A stretch of DNA of 64,000 bases, from contig JBOFDS010000011.1 in NCBI GenBank assembly GCA_051647245.1, positions 434,001 to 498,000 on the forward strand, read 5' to 3'. Positions 1-8,623 of the stretch are shown piece by piece; within the stretch, counting starts at the first letter, position 1, and every line of letters starts with the position of its first letter. The stretch is from Brevinema_A sp051647245. Lineage in GTDB: Bacteria > Spirochaetota > Brevinematia > Brevinematales > Brevinemataceae. A program made the translations under genes and the position numbers. The notes under the pieces were generated by a model. It was not told where the DNA came from and made no database searches. It saw nothing but the letters and a program-made list of their open reading frames with translations.

Positions 1-749
1 TCAATGAATGTGGTGCTGTTGGTGTGCATATGGGATTTGGTTTTTCTCTTATGGGATCAAATGAACCTAAGAAAAATACTTGGGAACATATTCAAACAAT
101 GCCTCAACATCGTCAAGCAATGGAAGAACTCGTAAAACGTGATAAGAATCACCCTTCTGTCGTTATGTGGAGTTTATCTAATGAATCTGCAACAGAAGAA
201 ATCGGTGCAAAAGAATATCATCAAAAATTGTATGATCTTACTCGTGCTTTAGATCCTCAAAAACGCCCTATCACTATTGTTACGCACATGATGAGTACAC
301 CTGATAAATGTCAGGTAGCTGATATTGTGGATGTTTTGGCCTTGAACCGTTATTATGGCTGGTATGTCTTAGGTGGCGAATTAGATCGTGTCGATGCAGC
401 ACTTTCTGCAGAAATGGACGCTTGGACTAAGCGTTGTCCTAATAAACCAATCATGTTTACAGAATATGGTGCGGACACCGTTGCTGGGATGCATGACACG
501 ACTCCAGTGATGTTTACAGAAGAATATCAAGTGGCTTGTTTGGATGCCAATCACAAAGTATTAGATCGTTATCCTCATTTTATAGGAGAGCAAATCTGGA
601 ACTTTGCTGACTTTGCAACATCACAAGGAATCTTCCGTGTTCAAGGGAATAAAAAAGGCGTCTTTACTCGCGATCGTAAACCTAAACTCATTGCTCACCA
701 TATGAAAGATCGTTGGGCAAAAATCTCTGACTTCAATCATAAAAAATAG
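1..749 (+). CDS. uidA: Beta-glucuronidase (GH2), C-terminal part, 5' end outside window
   Basis: Glycoside hydrolase family 2 beta-glucuronidase, which releases D-glucuronate from glucuronides. Only the C-terminal catalytic half is present. The reading frame is open from base 3 with no start codon of its own, so the gene begins upstream of the window. The family block RDKNHPSVVMWS leads to the acid/base Glu in SLSNES (Glu codon at 183-185), and the nucleophile Glu lies in FTEYGAD (codon at 462-464). LNRYYGWYV, GEQIWNFADFATSQGI and the near-terminal NKKG-FTRDRKPK are close to E. coli UidA. The NxKG motif recognises the glucuronate carboxylate. It is the first visible gene of the uronate operon, 14 bp before the symporter. 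No signal peptide can be judged. Confidence 0.95.
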   Translation, partial: NECGAVGVHMGFGFSLMGSNEPKKNTWEHIQTMPQHRQAMEELVKRDKNHPSVVMWSLSNESATEEIGAKEYHQKLYDLTRALDPQKRPITIVTHMMSTPDKCQVADIVDVLALNRYYGWYVLGGELDRVDAALSAEMDAWTKRCPNKPIMFTEYGADTVAGMHDTTPVMFTEEYQVACLDANHKVLDRYPHFIGEQIWNFADFATSQGIFRVQGNKKGVFTRDRKPKLIAHHMKDRWAKISDFNHKK

Positions 750-763
750 GGTAGGAACCAAAA

Positions 764-2152
764 ATGACAACAACACGTAAATTTGGTTTTCGTGACCAAT
801 TAGGATACTTCTTTGGAGACTATGCCAATGGGCTATTCTTTTCACTTACAGCTAGCTATCTTACTTTATTTTATGTCGATGTTTTAGGTATTTCTGCTGC
901 TTCTGTCGGCATGCTATTGCTCGTTGCAAGAATTTGGGATGCTATTAATGATCCTTTGATTGGTAGATGGATTGACCGTAGACCGACTGACCCTGTGAAA
1001 GGCAAGTTTCGTCCTTGGATCCTCTACATGACTTTTCCTGTGATCATTTTTGGAGCACTATCTTTCACAGCGTTCCCGTTGATTGTTGCGGCACCACTAC
1101 ATGTTAAATTAATCTATGCATACATGACATATATTGGGTTTGGAGTTAGTTATACCGCTATTAATATTCCTTATGGATCTTTAGCTTCTACAATGACAGA
1201 CGTGGAAACAGAACGCACTTCTCTTTCTATCTTCCGATCTTATGGAGCTTTAGCTGCGGGATTGACATTGAGTACTTTGATTCCTATGATTGTGTTTGAT
1301 AATAACCATAGGCCAACTGCAGAAGGATTTATGAAAGTGGTTGCTATTCTTGCGGTGATTGCTAGTTTGTCCTACTTCCTTTGTAACAGATTAACAACAG
1401 AACGGATCATTGCACCTGCATCCGCAGATCATAGTGATCAAGATAAATTATCCTACACACTAAAAGGACTCTCAGCAAATAGACCTTTATTAATTCAAAT
1501 GCTAGTCGGTATGCTTTCTATAGGAATATTTTTGGTGCAGTCATCATTATTGCCTTATTTGTTCAAAGATTTCTTCCACAATGCCAAGGCACTTAGTTTC
1601 AATGGATTATTATTAATGGGAACGACCATTCTTGTCAGTTTATTTATGAAGCCTTTAGTGGCTAAGTATGGTAAAAAAATGGTAGCCGTTGTTGGGGTGG
1701 GTGTTTATGGTATTACCTGGGTTATTTATTTATTATCACCTTTCAGGGATATTTTATCATACTTTATTTTCTCAGGGATCGCTCAAATGGGTATGACAGC
1801 CTTAACACTCGTTACATGGGCGTTTATTCCCGACTGTATCGACTACCAAGAATATGTAACGGGAGTCCGTGAAGAAGGAACGATCTATGCGATCTATTCT
1901 TTCTCTCGCAAACTCGGACAAGCTGGAGCTGGTTTCTTGGGTGCATATACCTTGATTTATGTTGGGTATGTTGCTGAGCAAGTCAATCAATCTCCCGAAA
2001 CAATTGAGCAGATATTCTTTTTGTCTCGTTTTATTCCAGCGGTTTTTGGTATTTTATTAACTCTTATTCTTTATTTTGGGTATAATCTGAATAAAGAAGA
2101 TCTTGAAGTAGTTACCAAAAGCTTAAGAGAAAAACGCACTTTCAATAAATAA
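764..2152 (+). CDS. GPH-family sugar/glucuronide:cation symporter
   Basis: Inner-membrane symporter of the glycoside-pentoside-hexuronide (GPH) family, 462 aa and about 12 predicted membrane segments. The N-terminal region with FGFRDQLGYFFGDYANGLFFSL and the D-x-x-NDPLIGRWIDRRP motif (first cytoplasmic loop) is typical of the family, as is the helix carrying GIAQMGMTALTLVTWAFIPDCIDYQEYVTGVREEG. It lies directly after beta-glucuronidase, as uidB does in E. coli, so glucuronide uptake is the likely job. That substrate is inferred from position. It could also carry a free uronate, because the operon has a second importer (TRAP). Confidence 0.9.
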   Translation: MTTTRKFGFRDQLGYFFGDYANGLFFSLTASYLTLFYVDVLGISAASVGMLLLVARIWDAINDPLIGRWIDRRPTDPVKGKFRPWILYMTFPVIIFGALSFTAFPLIVAAPLHVKLIYAYMTYIGFGVSYTAINIPYGSLASTMTDVETERTSLSIFRSYGALAAGLTLSTLIPMIVFDNNHRPTAEGFMKVVAILAVIASLSYFLCNRLTTERIIAPASADHSDQDKLSYTLKGLSANRPLLIQMLVGMLSIGIFLVQSSLLPYLFKDFFHNAKALSFNGLLLMGTTILVSLFMKPLVAKYGKKMVAVVGVGVYGITWVIYLLSPFRDILSYFIFSGIAQMGMTALTLVTWAFIPDCIDYQEYVTGVREEGTIYAIYSFSRKLGQAGAGFLGAYTLIYVGYVAEQVNQSPETIEQIFFLSRFIPAVFGILLTLILYFGYNLNKEDLEVVTKSLREKRTFNK

Positions 2153-2166
2153 TTCTCTCATTTAAT

Positions 2167-2198
2167 AGACAATCCATGCTTAAGAGTGTGGATTGTCT
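2167..2198 (+). other. Intercistronic hairpin in the uronate operon
   Basis: A 10-bp perfect inverted repeat (AGACAATCCA / TGGATTGTCT) around a 12-nt loop lies between the symporter and the TRAP genes. No proper T-run follows, so it looks like an mRNA-stabilising or processing hairpin rather than a full terminator. It may set different amounts of the upstream and downstream messages. Confidence 0.5.
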
Positions 2199-2234
2199 CT
2201 ATGTTTAATATAAAATATCAATAAAGAGACCGCC

Positions 2235-3230
2235 ATGAAATTATTCAAGATTCTTTTATTATCATTGATTGGGATAGGGTTGATTTCCTGTACCAAAGAT
2301 CAAAATTCATCAAAGACACAAATTTTAAAACTATCTAACAACCATGCTGATGACTATCCTGTGAATATTGCTTATAAAAAATTTGGGGAGTTAGTTCAAG
2401 CAAAAAGCGGGGGTCGTTTTAAGATAGAAAATTATCCTAGTGCCCAATTAGGTGATCAAAGATCCTCCGTTGAATTGGCTCAATCTGGAATCTTAGAGTT
2501 TGCTAATATTAATTCTGCTGTTATCGAAGCTTTTGATAGTGTGTATGCTGTCTTGAATCTTCCTTATATTTTCAAAGATTACGATCACTTTCAAAGAGTT
2601 ATGAGCAGTGAGAAAATTCAAGAGATCTTTCAAAAAAGTCTCCCCTTGGGATTTATGCCTTTGATTTATCTCGAAGGTGGAGCGAGAAGTTTTTATACAA
2701 AAAATAAAGAAATTAATACTCCAGAAGATCTTCGTGGTCTTAAAATTCGTGTGCAAGACTCGCCAACATCTATTGAAATGATCAAACTGATGGGGGCTAC
2801 TCCAGTGGCTCTAAATTTTGGAGAAGTATATACGGCTTTGCAACAAGGTGTCATCGATGGTGCTGAAAATAATACTCCTTCTTTGATTACAACAGGGCAT
2901 GCAGAGGTTACAAAATACTATACCTTAAATAATCACATGCGTCTTTTAGATATATTAGTCGTGAGTGAACCGTTTTGGAATTCTCTCAATGAAGAAGACC
3001 AAAAACTTTTTAAAGAAGCCGCTCATGATACGATGGAGATTTTCCCAGAAATGTGGGCTAAACATGAACAAGAATCTTTGGCAGAAGCTGAACAAAAATA
3101 CCAAATCAAAATTATCGAACCAAACTCTGAATTATTTAGACAAAAAGTATTAAGTATGCATGATGCCATGGCTAAAAAAGATCCTAGAGCCAAAGAATTA
3201 ATTGACTATATTAGATCTGTAGAAAACTAG
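2235..3230 (+). CDS. dctP: TRAP transporter substrate-binding protein (DctP family), lipoprotein
   Basis: Extracytoplasmic binding subunit of a TRAP transporter, 331 aa. The N-terminus is a lipoprotein signal (hydrophobic stretch ending in LISC, Cys at about residue 19). The mature part has DctP features: NHADDYPVNIAYKKFGELV near the start, the LRGLKIRVQDSP block with the substrate-contacting Arg, and NFGEVYTALQQGVIDGAENN. The two permease subunits follow at once, so this is a complete system. The neighbouring uronate genes suggest it binds glucuronate, fructuronate or a related uronate, but the substrate is inferred. A lipid anchor is less usual for this normally soluble periplasmic family. 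Confidence 0.92.
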   Translation: MKLFKILLLSLIGIGLISCTKDQNSSKTQILKLSNNHADDYPVNIAYKKFGELVQAKSGGRFKIENYPSAQLGDQRSSVELAQSGILEFANINSAVIEAFDSVYAVLNLPYIFKDYDHFQRVMSSEKIQEIFQKSLPLGFMPLIYLEGGARSFYTKNKEINTPEDLRGLKIRVQDSPTSIEMIKLMGATPVALNFGEVYTALQQGVIDGAENNTPSLITTGHAEVTKYYTLNNHMRLLDILVVSEPFWNSLNEEDQKLFKEAAHDTMEIFPEMWAKHEQESLAEAEQKYQIKIIEPNSELFRQKVLSMHDAMAKKDPRAKELIDYIRSVEN

Positions 3231-3240
3231 GAAGTATGTT

Positions 3241-3720
3241 ATGATACAACAAATAAAACAAAAATTAGATAGGATTTTACTTGGCGTTTTATCTTTCCTA
3301 TTGATTCTTATTTTTTTGACTATCGTATGGCAAGTATTTTCTCGTTATGTATTAAAATTTCCCGCAACTTTTACGGAAGAAATTGTTCGTTTTTTATTAA
3401 TTTGGTTAGGGCTACTTGGTGCGTCTTATGGATTTGGATCAGGTAAGCATTTGGCTTTAACACTATTTTATGATAAATTAACAGGCACCAAAAAGAAGTA
3501 CCTCTCTTTCTTAATTCATAGTATCGTGATCGTGATGGTGGTCTTTATATTTATTTTTGGTGGAGTATCTCTCATGTTACTCGCCAAAACACAAGTGTCA
3601 TCTGTTCTTGCAATTCCTATGATCTATGTATATTCCGTGTTGCCTCTGAGTGGTGTGATTATTATTCTTTATCAATTATGCCTTATATTCGAATCAAAAT
3701 ATCAAGGAGGTAATCGATGA
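3241..3720 (+). CDS. dctQ: TRAP transporter small permease (DctQ family)
   Basis: Small membrane subunit of the TRAP transporter, 159 aa with four predicted transmembrane helices. The sequence WQVFSRYVLKFPATFTEEIVRFLLIWLGLLGASYGF is the classic DctQ signature (W-Q-V-x-x-R-Y, then T-E-E). It begins 10 bp after the binding-protein gene and its end overlaps the start of the large permease by 4 bp (ATGA), so the two are translationally coupled. It pairs with the large permease in the inner membrane. Confidence 0.92.
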   Translation: MIQQIKQKLDRILLGVLSFLLILIFLTIVWQVFSRYVLKFPATFTEEIVRFLLIWLGLLGASYGFGSGKHLALTLFYDKLTGTKKKYLSFLIHSIVIVMVVFIFIFGGVSLMLLAKTQVSSVLAIPMIYVYSVLPLSGVIIILYQLCLIFESKYQGGNR

Positions 3721-5012
3721 GCTTACCTATTATTACCTTGATCATACTATTCATTGTCTTCTTGGTCATTGGACTGCCGATTTCCGTGACAATTGCTATG
3801 GCATCTTTATCTGTTATGCTGTTTTTCCAGCCTATTGATAAATCGCTACTCACAGCAGCACAGTCTATTATCAATGCGATGAATTCTTTTTCATTATTGG
3901 CAATTCCCTTATTTATTCTTTCCGGTGCAATCATGAATACAGGTGGATTAGCGGTTCGATTGATTAATTTTGCCAAGTTATTTATTGGTTTTCTTCCAGG
4001 GCCTTTAATGCATATCAATGTTCTCTCTAATATGCTTTTTGGTTCATTATCAGGATCGGCAATTGCAGCTGAAGTGGCTGTAGGGCGTATTATTGCTCCT
4101 CTCCAAAAAGATGAGAAATATGACCCAGCTCTATCAACCGCTGTCAACATCGCTTCTTGTCCTACAGGATTACTTATCCCACCGAGTAATACATTTATTG
4201 TTTATTCTTTAGTAAGTGGTGGGACATCCATTTCAGCATTGTTTCTTGCAGGATACATCCCTGGGATTTTAATGGGATTGTCCGTGATGTTTGTGGCATT
4301 ATTTTATTCGATAAAATTGCACTATCCTAAACAACCCAAAATTCAATGGAAACAAAAAATGCGTATTGTTTGGGATGCGGTACCAAGTCTTTTAATGATT
4401 ATTGTCGTTATTGGAGGAGTGGTTAAAGGTGTTTTTACTGCTACTGAAGGATCTGGAATTGCTGCATTATATAGTTTGATTCTTTCTCTAATGTACAAAT
4501 CTTTAAACAAAGAAAAATTTATGGAGATTATGACAGAAACTATTAGTTTATCAGGTATGGTGTTATTTTTAGTTGGTTGTTCATCTGTCATGTCTTGGGT
4601 ACTGTCTTTTTCACGAATTCCACAACTTGTCGCTGACGGAATGTTAGCTATTTCTTCCAATCCTATGGTCATTATGATGATGATCAATGTGATTTTGCTT
4701 ATTGTGGGCACTTTTATGGATATGACACCTGCTATCCTGATCTTTACACCTATCTTTCTGCCAATAGTTAAAGCAATAGGAATAGATCCTGTGCATTTTG
4801 GGATTATTATGACTTTTAATTTGTGTATAGGTATTTGTACGCCGCCCGTGGGGAGTGCGTTATTTGTTGGGTGCAGCATCACCAATATTAAAATTGAGGA
4901 TGTCTTTATAAAATTGATTCCTATATTTTTCATGATGATTATAAGTTTGTTAATGATAACCTATATTCCTGAGATTTCATTGTTCTTACCGAGATTTTTT
5001 GGATTAATTTAA
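3717..5012 (+). CDS. dctM: TRAP transporter large permease (DctM family)
   Basis: Large membrane subunit that forms the ion-coupled transport path of the TRAP system, 431 aa and about 12 hydrophobic helices. Recognisable DctM stretches include SLLAIPLFILSGAIMNTGG, FGSLSGSAIAAEVAVG, CPTGLLIPPSNTFIVYSLV and FNLCIGICTPPVGSALFVG. The start codon overlaps the dctQ stop. It is followed after about 18 bp by the KDPG aldolase gene, which ties transport to the Entner-Doudoroff end of uronate breakdown. Confidence 0.93.
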   Translation: MSLPIITLIILFIVFLVIGLPISVTIAMASLSVMLFFQPIDKSLLTAAQSIINAMNSFSLLAIPLFILSGAIMNTGGLAVRLINFAKLFIGFLPGPLMHINVLSNMLFGSLSGSAIAAEVAVGRIIAPLQKDEKYDPALSTAVNIASCPTGLLIPPSNTFIVYSLVSGGTSISALFLAGYIPGILMGLSVMFVALFYSIKLHYPKQPKIQWKQKMRIVWDAVPSLLMIIVVIGGVVKGVFTATEGSGIAALYSLILSLMYKSLNKEKFMEIMTETISLSGMVLFLVGCSSVMSWVLSFSRIPQLVADGMLAISSNPMVIMMMINVILLIVGTFMDMTPAILIFTPIFLPIVKAIGIDPVHFGIIMTFNLCIGICTPPVGSALFVGCSITNIKIEDVFIKLIPIFFMMIISLLMITYIPEISLFLPRFFGLI

Positions 5013-5030
5013 ATACTAATGGAGAATACT

Positions 5031-5651
5031 ATGTTTGAAAAATATATATCAGTACCTATCATTCCTGTAGCTGTCGTAGAAACAGAAGAAGAAATCCGTC
5101 GTATTGCGGATCTTTGTATGAAATATCTACCTGCATTGGAATTGACGATGCGAACAGACTATGCTTATAAAGCATTAGAAATTCTCGCAAAAGATTATCC
5201 TGACCTTCCAAGAGCTGCAGCTACGGTTGTTTCTACTGAGCAAGCTGATAGAATCTTATCTTTAGGAACAGATATTTTGATTAGTCCTGGATTTCAACCT
5301 AAACTCCTAGAACATGCTCAACAAAAAGGTTATCACTATATTCCAGGTGCGGTAACGGCAGCAGAGATCGAGCAGTGTTTGGGTTACGGACACCGTCACA
5401 TTAAGTTTTTCCCAGCTTCTGTTTTTGGAGGGGTGAATTGGCTCAGAGCGATGAAACCTGTGTATTCACATTTGGGGGTTAAGTTTATGCCTCTTGGTGG
5501 CGTGAAGCCTGAAAATGTCGACGAATACCTTCGTGAAAGTAATGTTTTTGCTTGTGGTGGTTCGTGGCTCTGTCCAAGAGATGTTCTTGAGAAAAAAGAT
5601 TGGGAAGAATTGGAGCGTCGCTTCAAAGAAGCCTCGGATAAGATTAAATAA
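5031..5651 (+). CDS. eda: KDPG / 4-hydroxy-2-oxoglutarate aldolase
   Basis: Class I aldolase that cleaves 2-keto-3-deoxy-6-phosphogluconate to pyruvate and glyceraldehyde 3-phosphate, 206 aa. The general-base Glu is in LELTMRT. The Schiff-base Lys is in HIKFFPAS, followed by FMPLGGV and ACGGSWL, the usual phosphate-binding end. I place the start at the ATG at 5031, which has GGAG six bases upstream. An ATG at 5019 lies before that ribosome-binding site and is unlikely. It is the last step of the pathway encoded by this operon, and the kinase that makes its substrate is the next gene. Confidence 0.93.
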   Translation: MFEKYISVPIIPVAVVETEEEIRRIADLCMKYLPALELTMRTDYAYKALEILAKDYPDLPRAAATVVSTEQADRILSLGTDILISPGFQPKLLEHAQQKGYHYIPGAVTAAEIEQCLGYGHRHIKFFPASVFGGVNWLRAMKPVYSHLGVKFMPLGGVKPENVDEYLRESNVFACGGSWLCPRDVLEKKDWEELERRFKEASDKIK

Positions 5652-5671
5652 TTTTAGAATAAGGAAAAACT

Positions 5672-6694
5672 ATGAAACAAGTCGTTACACTTGGCGAAGT
5701 AATGCTTCGTCTCTCTCCTCAAGGAAATTTGAGATTCAATCAAGCAAGTAGCTTTGAAGCAGTTTATGGTGGTGGTGAAGTTAACGTTGCTGTATCTTTG
5801 GCTAATTATGGACACAAAACCCATTTCGTGACACGTTTACCAAAACATGAAATCGGTCAAAGTGCTGTTGAATTTATCCGTAAAATGAATGTCAATACAG
5901 ATTATATTGTTCGTGGAGGCGAAAGAGTTGGTATTTATTTTTTAGAGAATGGAGTTTCTATGAGACCTTCAAAGGTCGTTTATGACAGAGCACATTCAGC
6001 AATCTCCACCGCATCAATAGAAGAATTTGATTTTGATGAGATATTTAAAGGAAAGGATTGGTTTCATTTTACTGGGATCACACCAGCATTAAGCAAGGAA
6101 TCTGCTGAATTAACTGCCTTTGCTGTCAAAAAAGCAAAGGAGCATGGCTTGAAAGTATCTGTCGATTTGAACTATCGTAAAAAACTTTGGACTCCCGAAG
6201 AAGCTCAATCCGTCATGGTGCCTCTCATGAAATACGTCGATGTGTGTATCGGAAATGAAGAAGATGCCGAGAAAGTCTTAGGCTTAAAACCTCAAGGATC
6301 TGATATTCATAAGGGAGAATTATCTTTAGAGGGATACCAAAATCTCTTAAAAACGCTTACAGAAACATATTCCTTTGAATGTGCGACCTGTTCTCTACGA
6401 GAAAGTTTTTCAGCTTCTGATAATGGCTGGTCTGGACTGGCTTACGATGGTAAAGAATTCTATCACTCTAAACACTATAATATTCGTATTGTGGATCGCG
6501 TAGGAGCTGGTGATTCGTTTGCTGGTGGCTTTATTCATGGTTTGATAACTAAAAACGATGCCCGATATGCGATAGAATTTGCAGCTGCAGCATCCGCTCT
6601 TAAACATACAATTTTCGGCGATTTCAATCTTGTTTCTATAGAAGAAGTCGAAACTCTGATGGGTGGTGATGGATCAGGCAGAGTTCAAAGATAG
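5672..6694 (+). CDS. kdgK: 2-keto-3-deoxygluconate kinase (PfkB family)
   Basis: Ribokinase/PfkB-family sugar kinase of 340 aa that phosphorylates KDG to KDPG with ATP. The N-terminus VVTLGEVMLRLSPQG and YGGGEVNVAVSLANYG form the sugar-binding part. DRVGAGDSFAGGFIHGL near the C-terminus is the PfkB signature with the catalytic Asp. Reported KDG kinases carry the same ordering. It sits between eda and the fructuronate reductase, which supports KDG over fructose as the substrate. AAGGA precedes the ATG. Confidence 0.92.
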   Translation: MKQVVTLGEVMLRLSPQGNLRFNQASSFEAVYGGGEVNVAVSLANYGHKTHFVTRLPKHEIGQSAVEFIRKMNVNTDYIVRGGERVGIYFLENGVSMRPSKVVYDRAHSAISTASIEEFDFDEIFKGKDWFHFTGITPALSKESAELTAFAVKKAKEHGLKVSVDLNYRKKLWTPEEAQSVMVPLMKYVDVCIGNEEDAEKVLGLKPQGSDIHKGELSLEGYQNLLKTLTETYSFECATCSLRESFSASDNGWSGLAYDGKEFYHSKHYNIRIVDRVGAGDSFAGGFIHGLITKNDARYAIEFAAAASALKHTIFGDFNLVSIEEVETLMGGDGSGRVQR

Positions 6695-6703
6695 GAGAAG
6701 ATT

Positions 6704-7561
6704 ATGAAATTACCATTTAAAGTAGATCTCAAAGATCAAGTAGTTGTCATCACAGGCGCAACAGGAGTTTTGTGTAAAGATATGGCTAAAGCTCTCGCAC
6801 TTTGCGGTGCCAAAGTAGCTATCTGTGCAAGAAAACTTGATGCAGCAACAGAAGTTGTAGAAGAAATTCAAGCCTTAAACGGCGAAGCTATGCCCTTGAT
6901 CTTTGATGTTCTTGATAGGGATGAAACAATCAATGCTAAAAACCACATCCTAAAGACGTGGGGACGTGTGGATATTCTCATTAATGGTGCAGGCGGAAAT
7001 TCGCCTCTTGCCACAACGACAATGGAATACTGCACAAAAGAAACAGTTACTAAAAAGAAAGATGGAGAACAGAGCTTTTTTGATTTATCTTTTGAAAATA
7101 TGAAGTATGTGATGGATCTCAATCTTTTTGGGACGGTTTTGCCTTGTCAGGTTTTTGGTGAAGAAATGGTTAAAGCTCAAAAAGGAAACATTATTAATAT
7201 TTCTTCTATGAATGCATTTATCCCTCTAACCAAAATCCCTATGTATAGTGCAGGAAAAGCGGCTGTGAGTAATTTTACACAGTGGTTGGCAACACACTTA
7301 GCACCCTCAGGGATTCGTGTTAACGCCATCGCTCCTGGATTTTTTGAAACAAATCAAAACTACAAACTTCTCCATAACGAAGATGGTTCTTATTCTGCTC
7401 GTGCTAAAAAAATCATATTGGGAACACCTATGGCGAAGTTTGGAACATCACATGATTTGATTGGAGCTATTTTATATTTGGCTTGTGATGAAGCGAGTGG
7501 CTTTGTCAGTGGTATTAATCTGCCAATTGACGGTGCGTTTTCTGCTTATTCAGGTGTATAG
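6704..7561 (+). CDS. uxuB: D-mannonate oxidoreductase / fructuronate reductase, SDR type
   Basis: Short-chain dehydrogenase of 285 aa that should reduce D-fructuronate to D-mannonate with NAD(P)H. It shows the Rossmann motif TGATGVLCKDMA (about residues 18-29), NGAGGN, the catalytic Ser in NISSMNAF and the pair YSAGK, with NAIAPGFFET after it. This is the SDR form seen in Bacillus (YjmF/UxuB) rather than the long-chain mannitol-dehydrogenase form of E. coli. Adjacent uxuA and uxaC fix the substrate. It is the redox step of the operon. Confidence 0.88.
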   Translation: MKLPFKVDLKDQVVVITGATGVLCKDMAKALALCGAKVAICARKLDAATEVVEEIQALNGEAMPLIFDVLDRDETINAKNHILKTWGRVDILINGAGGNSPLATTTMEYCTKETVTKKKDGEQSFFDLSFENMKYVMDLNLFGTVLPCQVFGEEMVKAQKGNIINISSMNAFIPLTKIPMYSAGKAAVSNFTQWLATHLAPSGIRVNAIAPGFFETNQNYKLLHNEDGSYSARAKKIILGTPMAKFGTSHDLIGAILYLACDEASGFVSGINLPIDGAFSAYSGV

Positions 7562-7570
7562 GAGATATTT

Positions 7571-8608
7571 ATGTATATGACATTTCGTTGGTATGGACCA
7601 CAAGATCCTATCAGTTTAAACTATATTCGTCAAATTCCAAAAATGAAAGGTATTGTCAGCTCTCTTCATGATGAAGCAACAGGAACTTTGTGGGATCTGG
7701 ATAAGATCAAAGCCTATAAAAAAAATATCGAAGATCATGGGCTCAATTTTAAAGTGATTGAAAGTGTGCCCGTTCATGAAGATATCAAACTAGGTCGATC
7801 CAGTCGTGATCAGTATATTGAAAATTATATTGGAACACTGAAGAATCTTGCTGAAGCAGGACTTGAAGTTGTCACTTATAATTTTATGCCCGTTTTTGAC
7901 TGGACGAGGAGCTCTTTGAACACGCCTTTTCCTGATGGATCAACCGCTCTTACTTACAAACATAAAGATATCCTTGCAATGGATCCGACTTCTCCAGACT
8001 TAAGTTTACCTGCTTGGATTAAGTATAGTAACAAGGAACTTTTAGATCTTTTAGAAGCTTACAAATCCATCGATACAGAGGGACTTTGGCAAAATTATGA
8101 ATACTTCCTCAAAGCCATTGCTCCTATTGCTCATGAAAATCGTATTAAACTTGCCTTACATCCTGATGATCCACCTTGGTCAATCTTTGGATTGCCTCGT
8201 ATCATGACAAATAAAGCAGCATTGGAGCGGGTGTTGTCTATTGTGGATGTTCCAGAGAATGGTTTATGTTTTTGTACGGGGTCTTTGGGAATTTCTCCAG
8301 AGAATGATTGTCTTGATATGGTGAAAACTTTTGCTGGCAGAAAACGTATCCATTTTGCGCATTGTCGTAATGTTTCTATTGATGGGGATCATGATTTTTC
8401 AGAAGTGAAACATACCAATGATGTCGGTCAAATTGATTTCGTGAAGATTTTGAAAGCTTATCACGATGCAGGATTTGAAGGGCCAATCAGACCAGATCAT
8501 GGAAGAATGATCTGGGGAGAAGAGGGGCTCGCAGGCTATGGTCTTTACGATAGAGCGCTTGGAGCAACCTATCTTCAAGGGATTTGGGACACTCTGTCTC
8601 AAAAATAA
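7571..8608 (+). CDS. uxuA: Mannonate dehydratase
   Basis: UxuA dehydrates D-mannonate to 2-keto-3-deoxygluconate with a divalent metal, 345 aa, a usual length for the family. The start FRWYGPQDPISLNYIRQIPKMKGIV matches the family N-terminus. Metal-binding and active-site stretches include KLALHPDDPPW, GLCFCTGSLG, IHFAHCRNV and GPIRPDHGRMIWGE. The ATG has GGAGA upstream and follows the SDR gene after 9 bp. Its product is the substrate of the KDG kinase in this operon. Confidence 0.95.
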   Translation: MYMTFRWYGPQDPISLNYIRQIPKMKGIVSSLHDEATGTLWDLDKIKAYKKNIEDHGLNFKVIESVPVHEDIKLGRSSRDQYIENYIGTLKNLAEAGLEVVTYNFMPVFDWTRSSLNTPFPDGSTALTYKHKDILAMDPTSPDLSLPAWIKYSNKELLDLLEAYKSIDTEGLWQNYEYFLKAIAPIAHENRIKLALHPDDPPWSIFGLPRIMTNKAALERVLSIVDVPENGLCFCTGSLGISPENDCLDMVKTFAGRKRIHFAHCRNVSIDGDHDFSEVKHTNDVGQIDFVKILKAYHDAGFEGPIRPDHGRMIWGEEGLAGYGLYDRALGATYLQGIWDTLSQK

Positions 8609-8623
8609 TATTCAGAGGTCTGT

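Noticed and set aside
3683..4150. Open frame of 155 codons on the minus strand across dctQ-dctM
   Set aside because: It is fully antisense to a well-supported gene pair and shows no family features.
4343..4933. Long open frame (196 codons) antisense to the large TRAP permease
   Set aside because: It is a mirror of a hydrophobic gene, has Ile/Thr-rich low-complexity translation, no ribosome-binding site and no recognisable domain.
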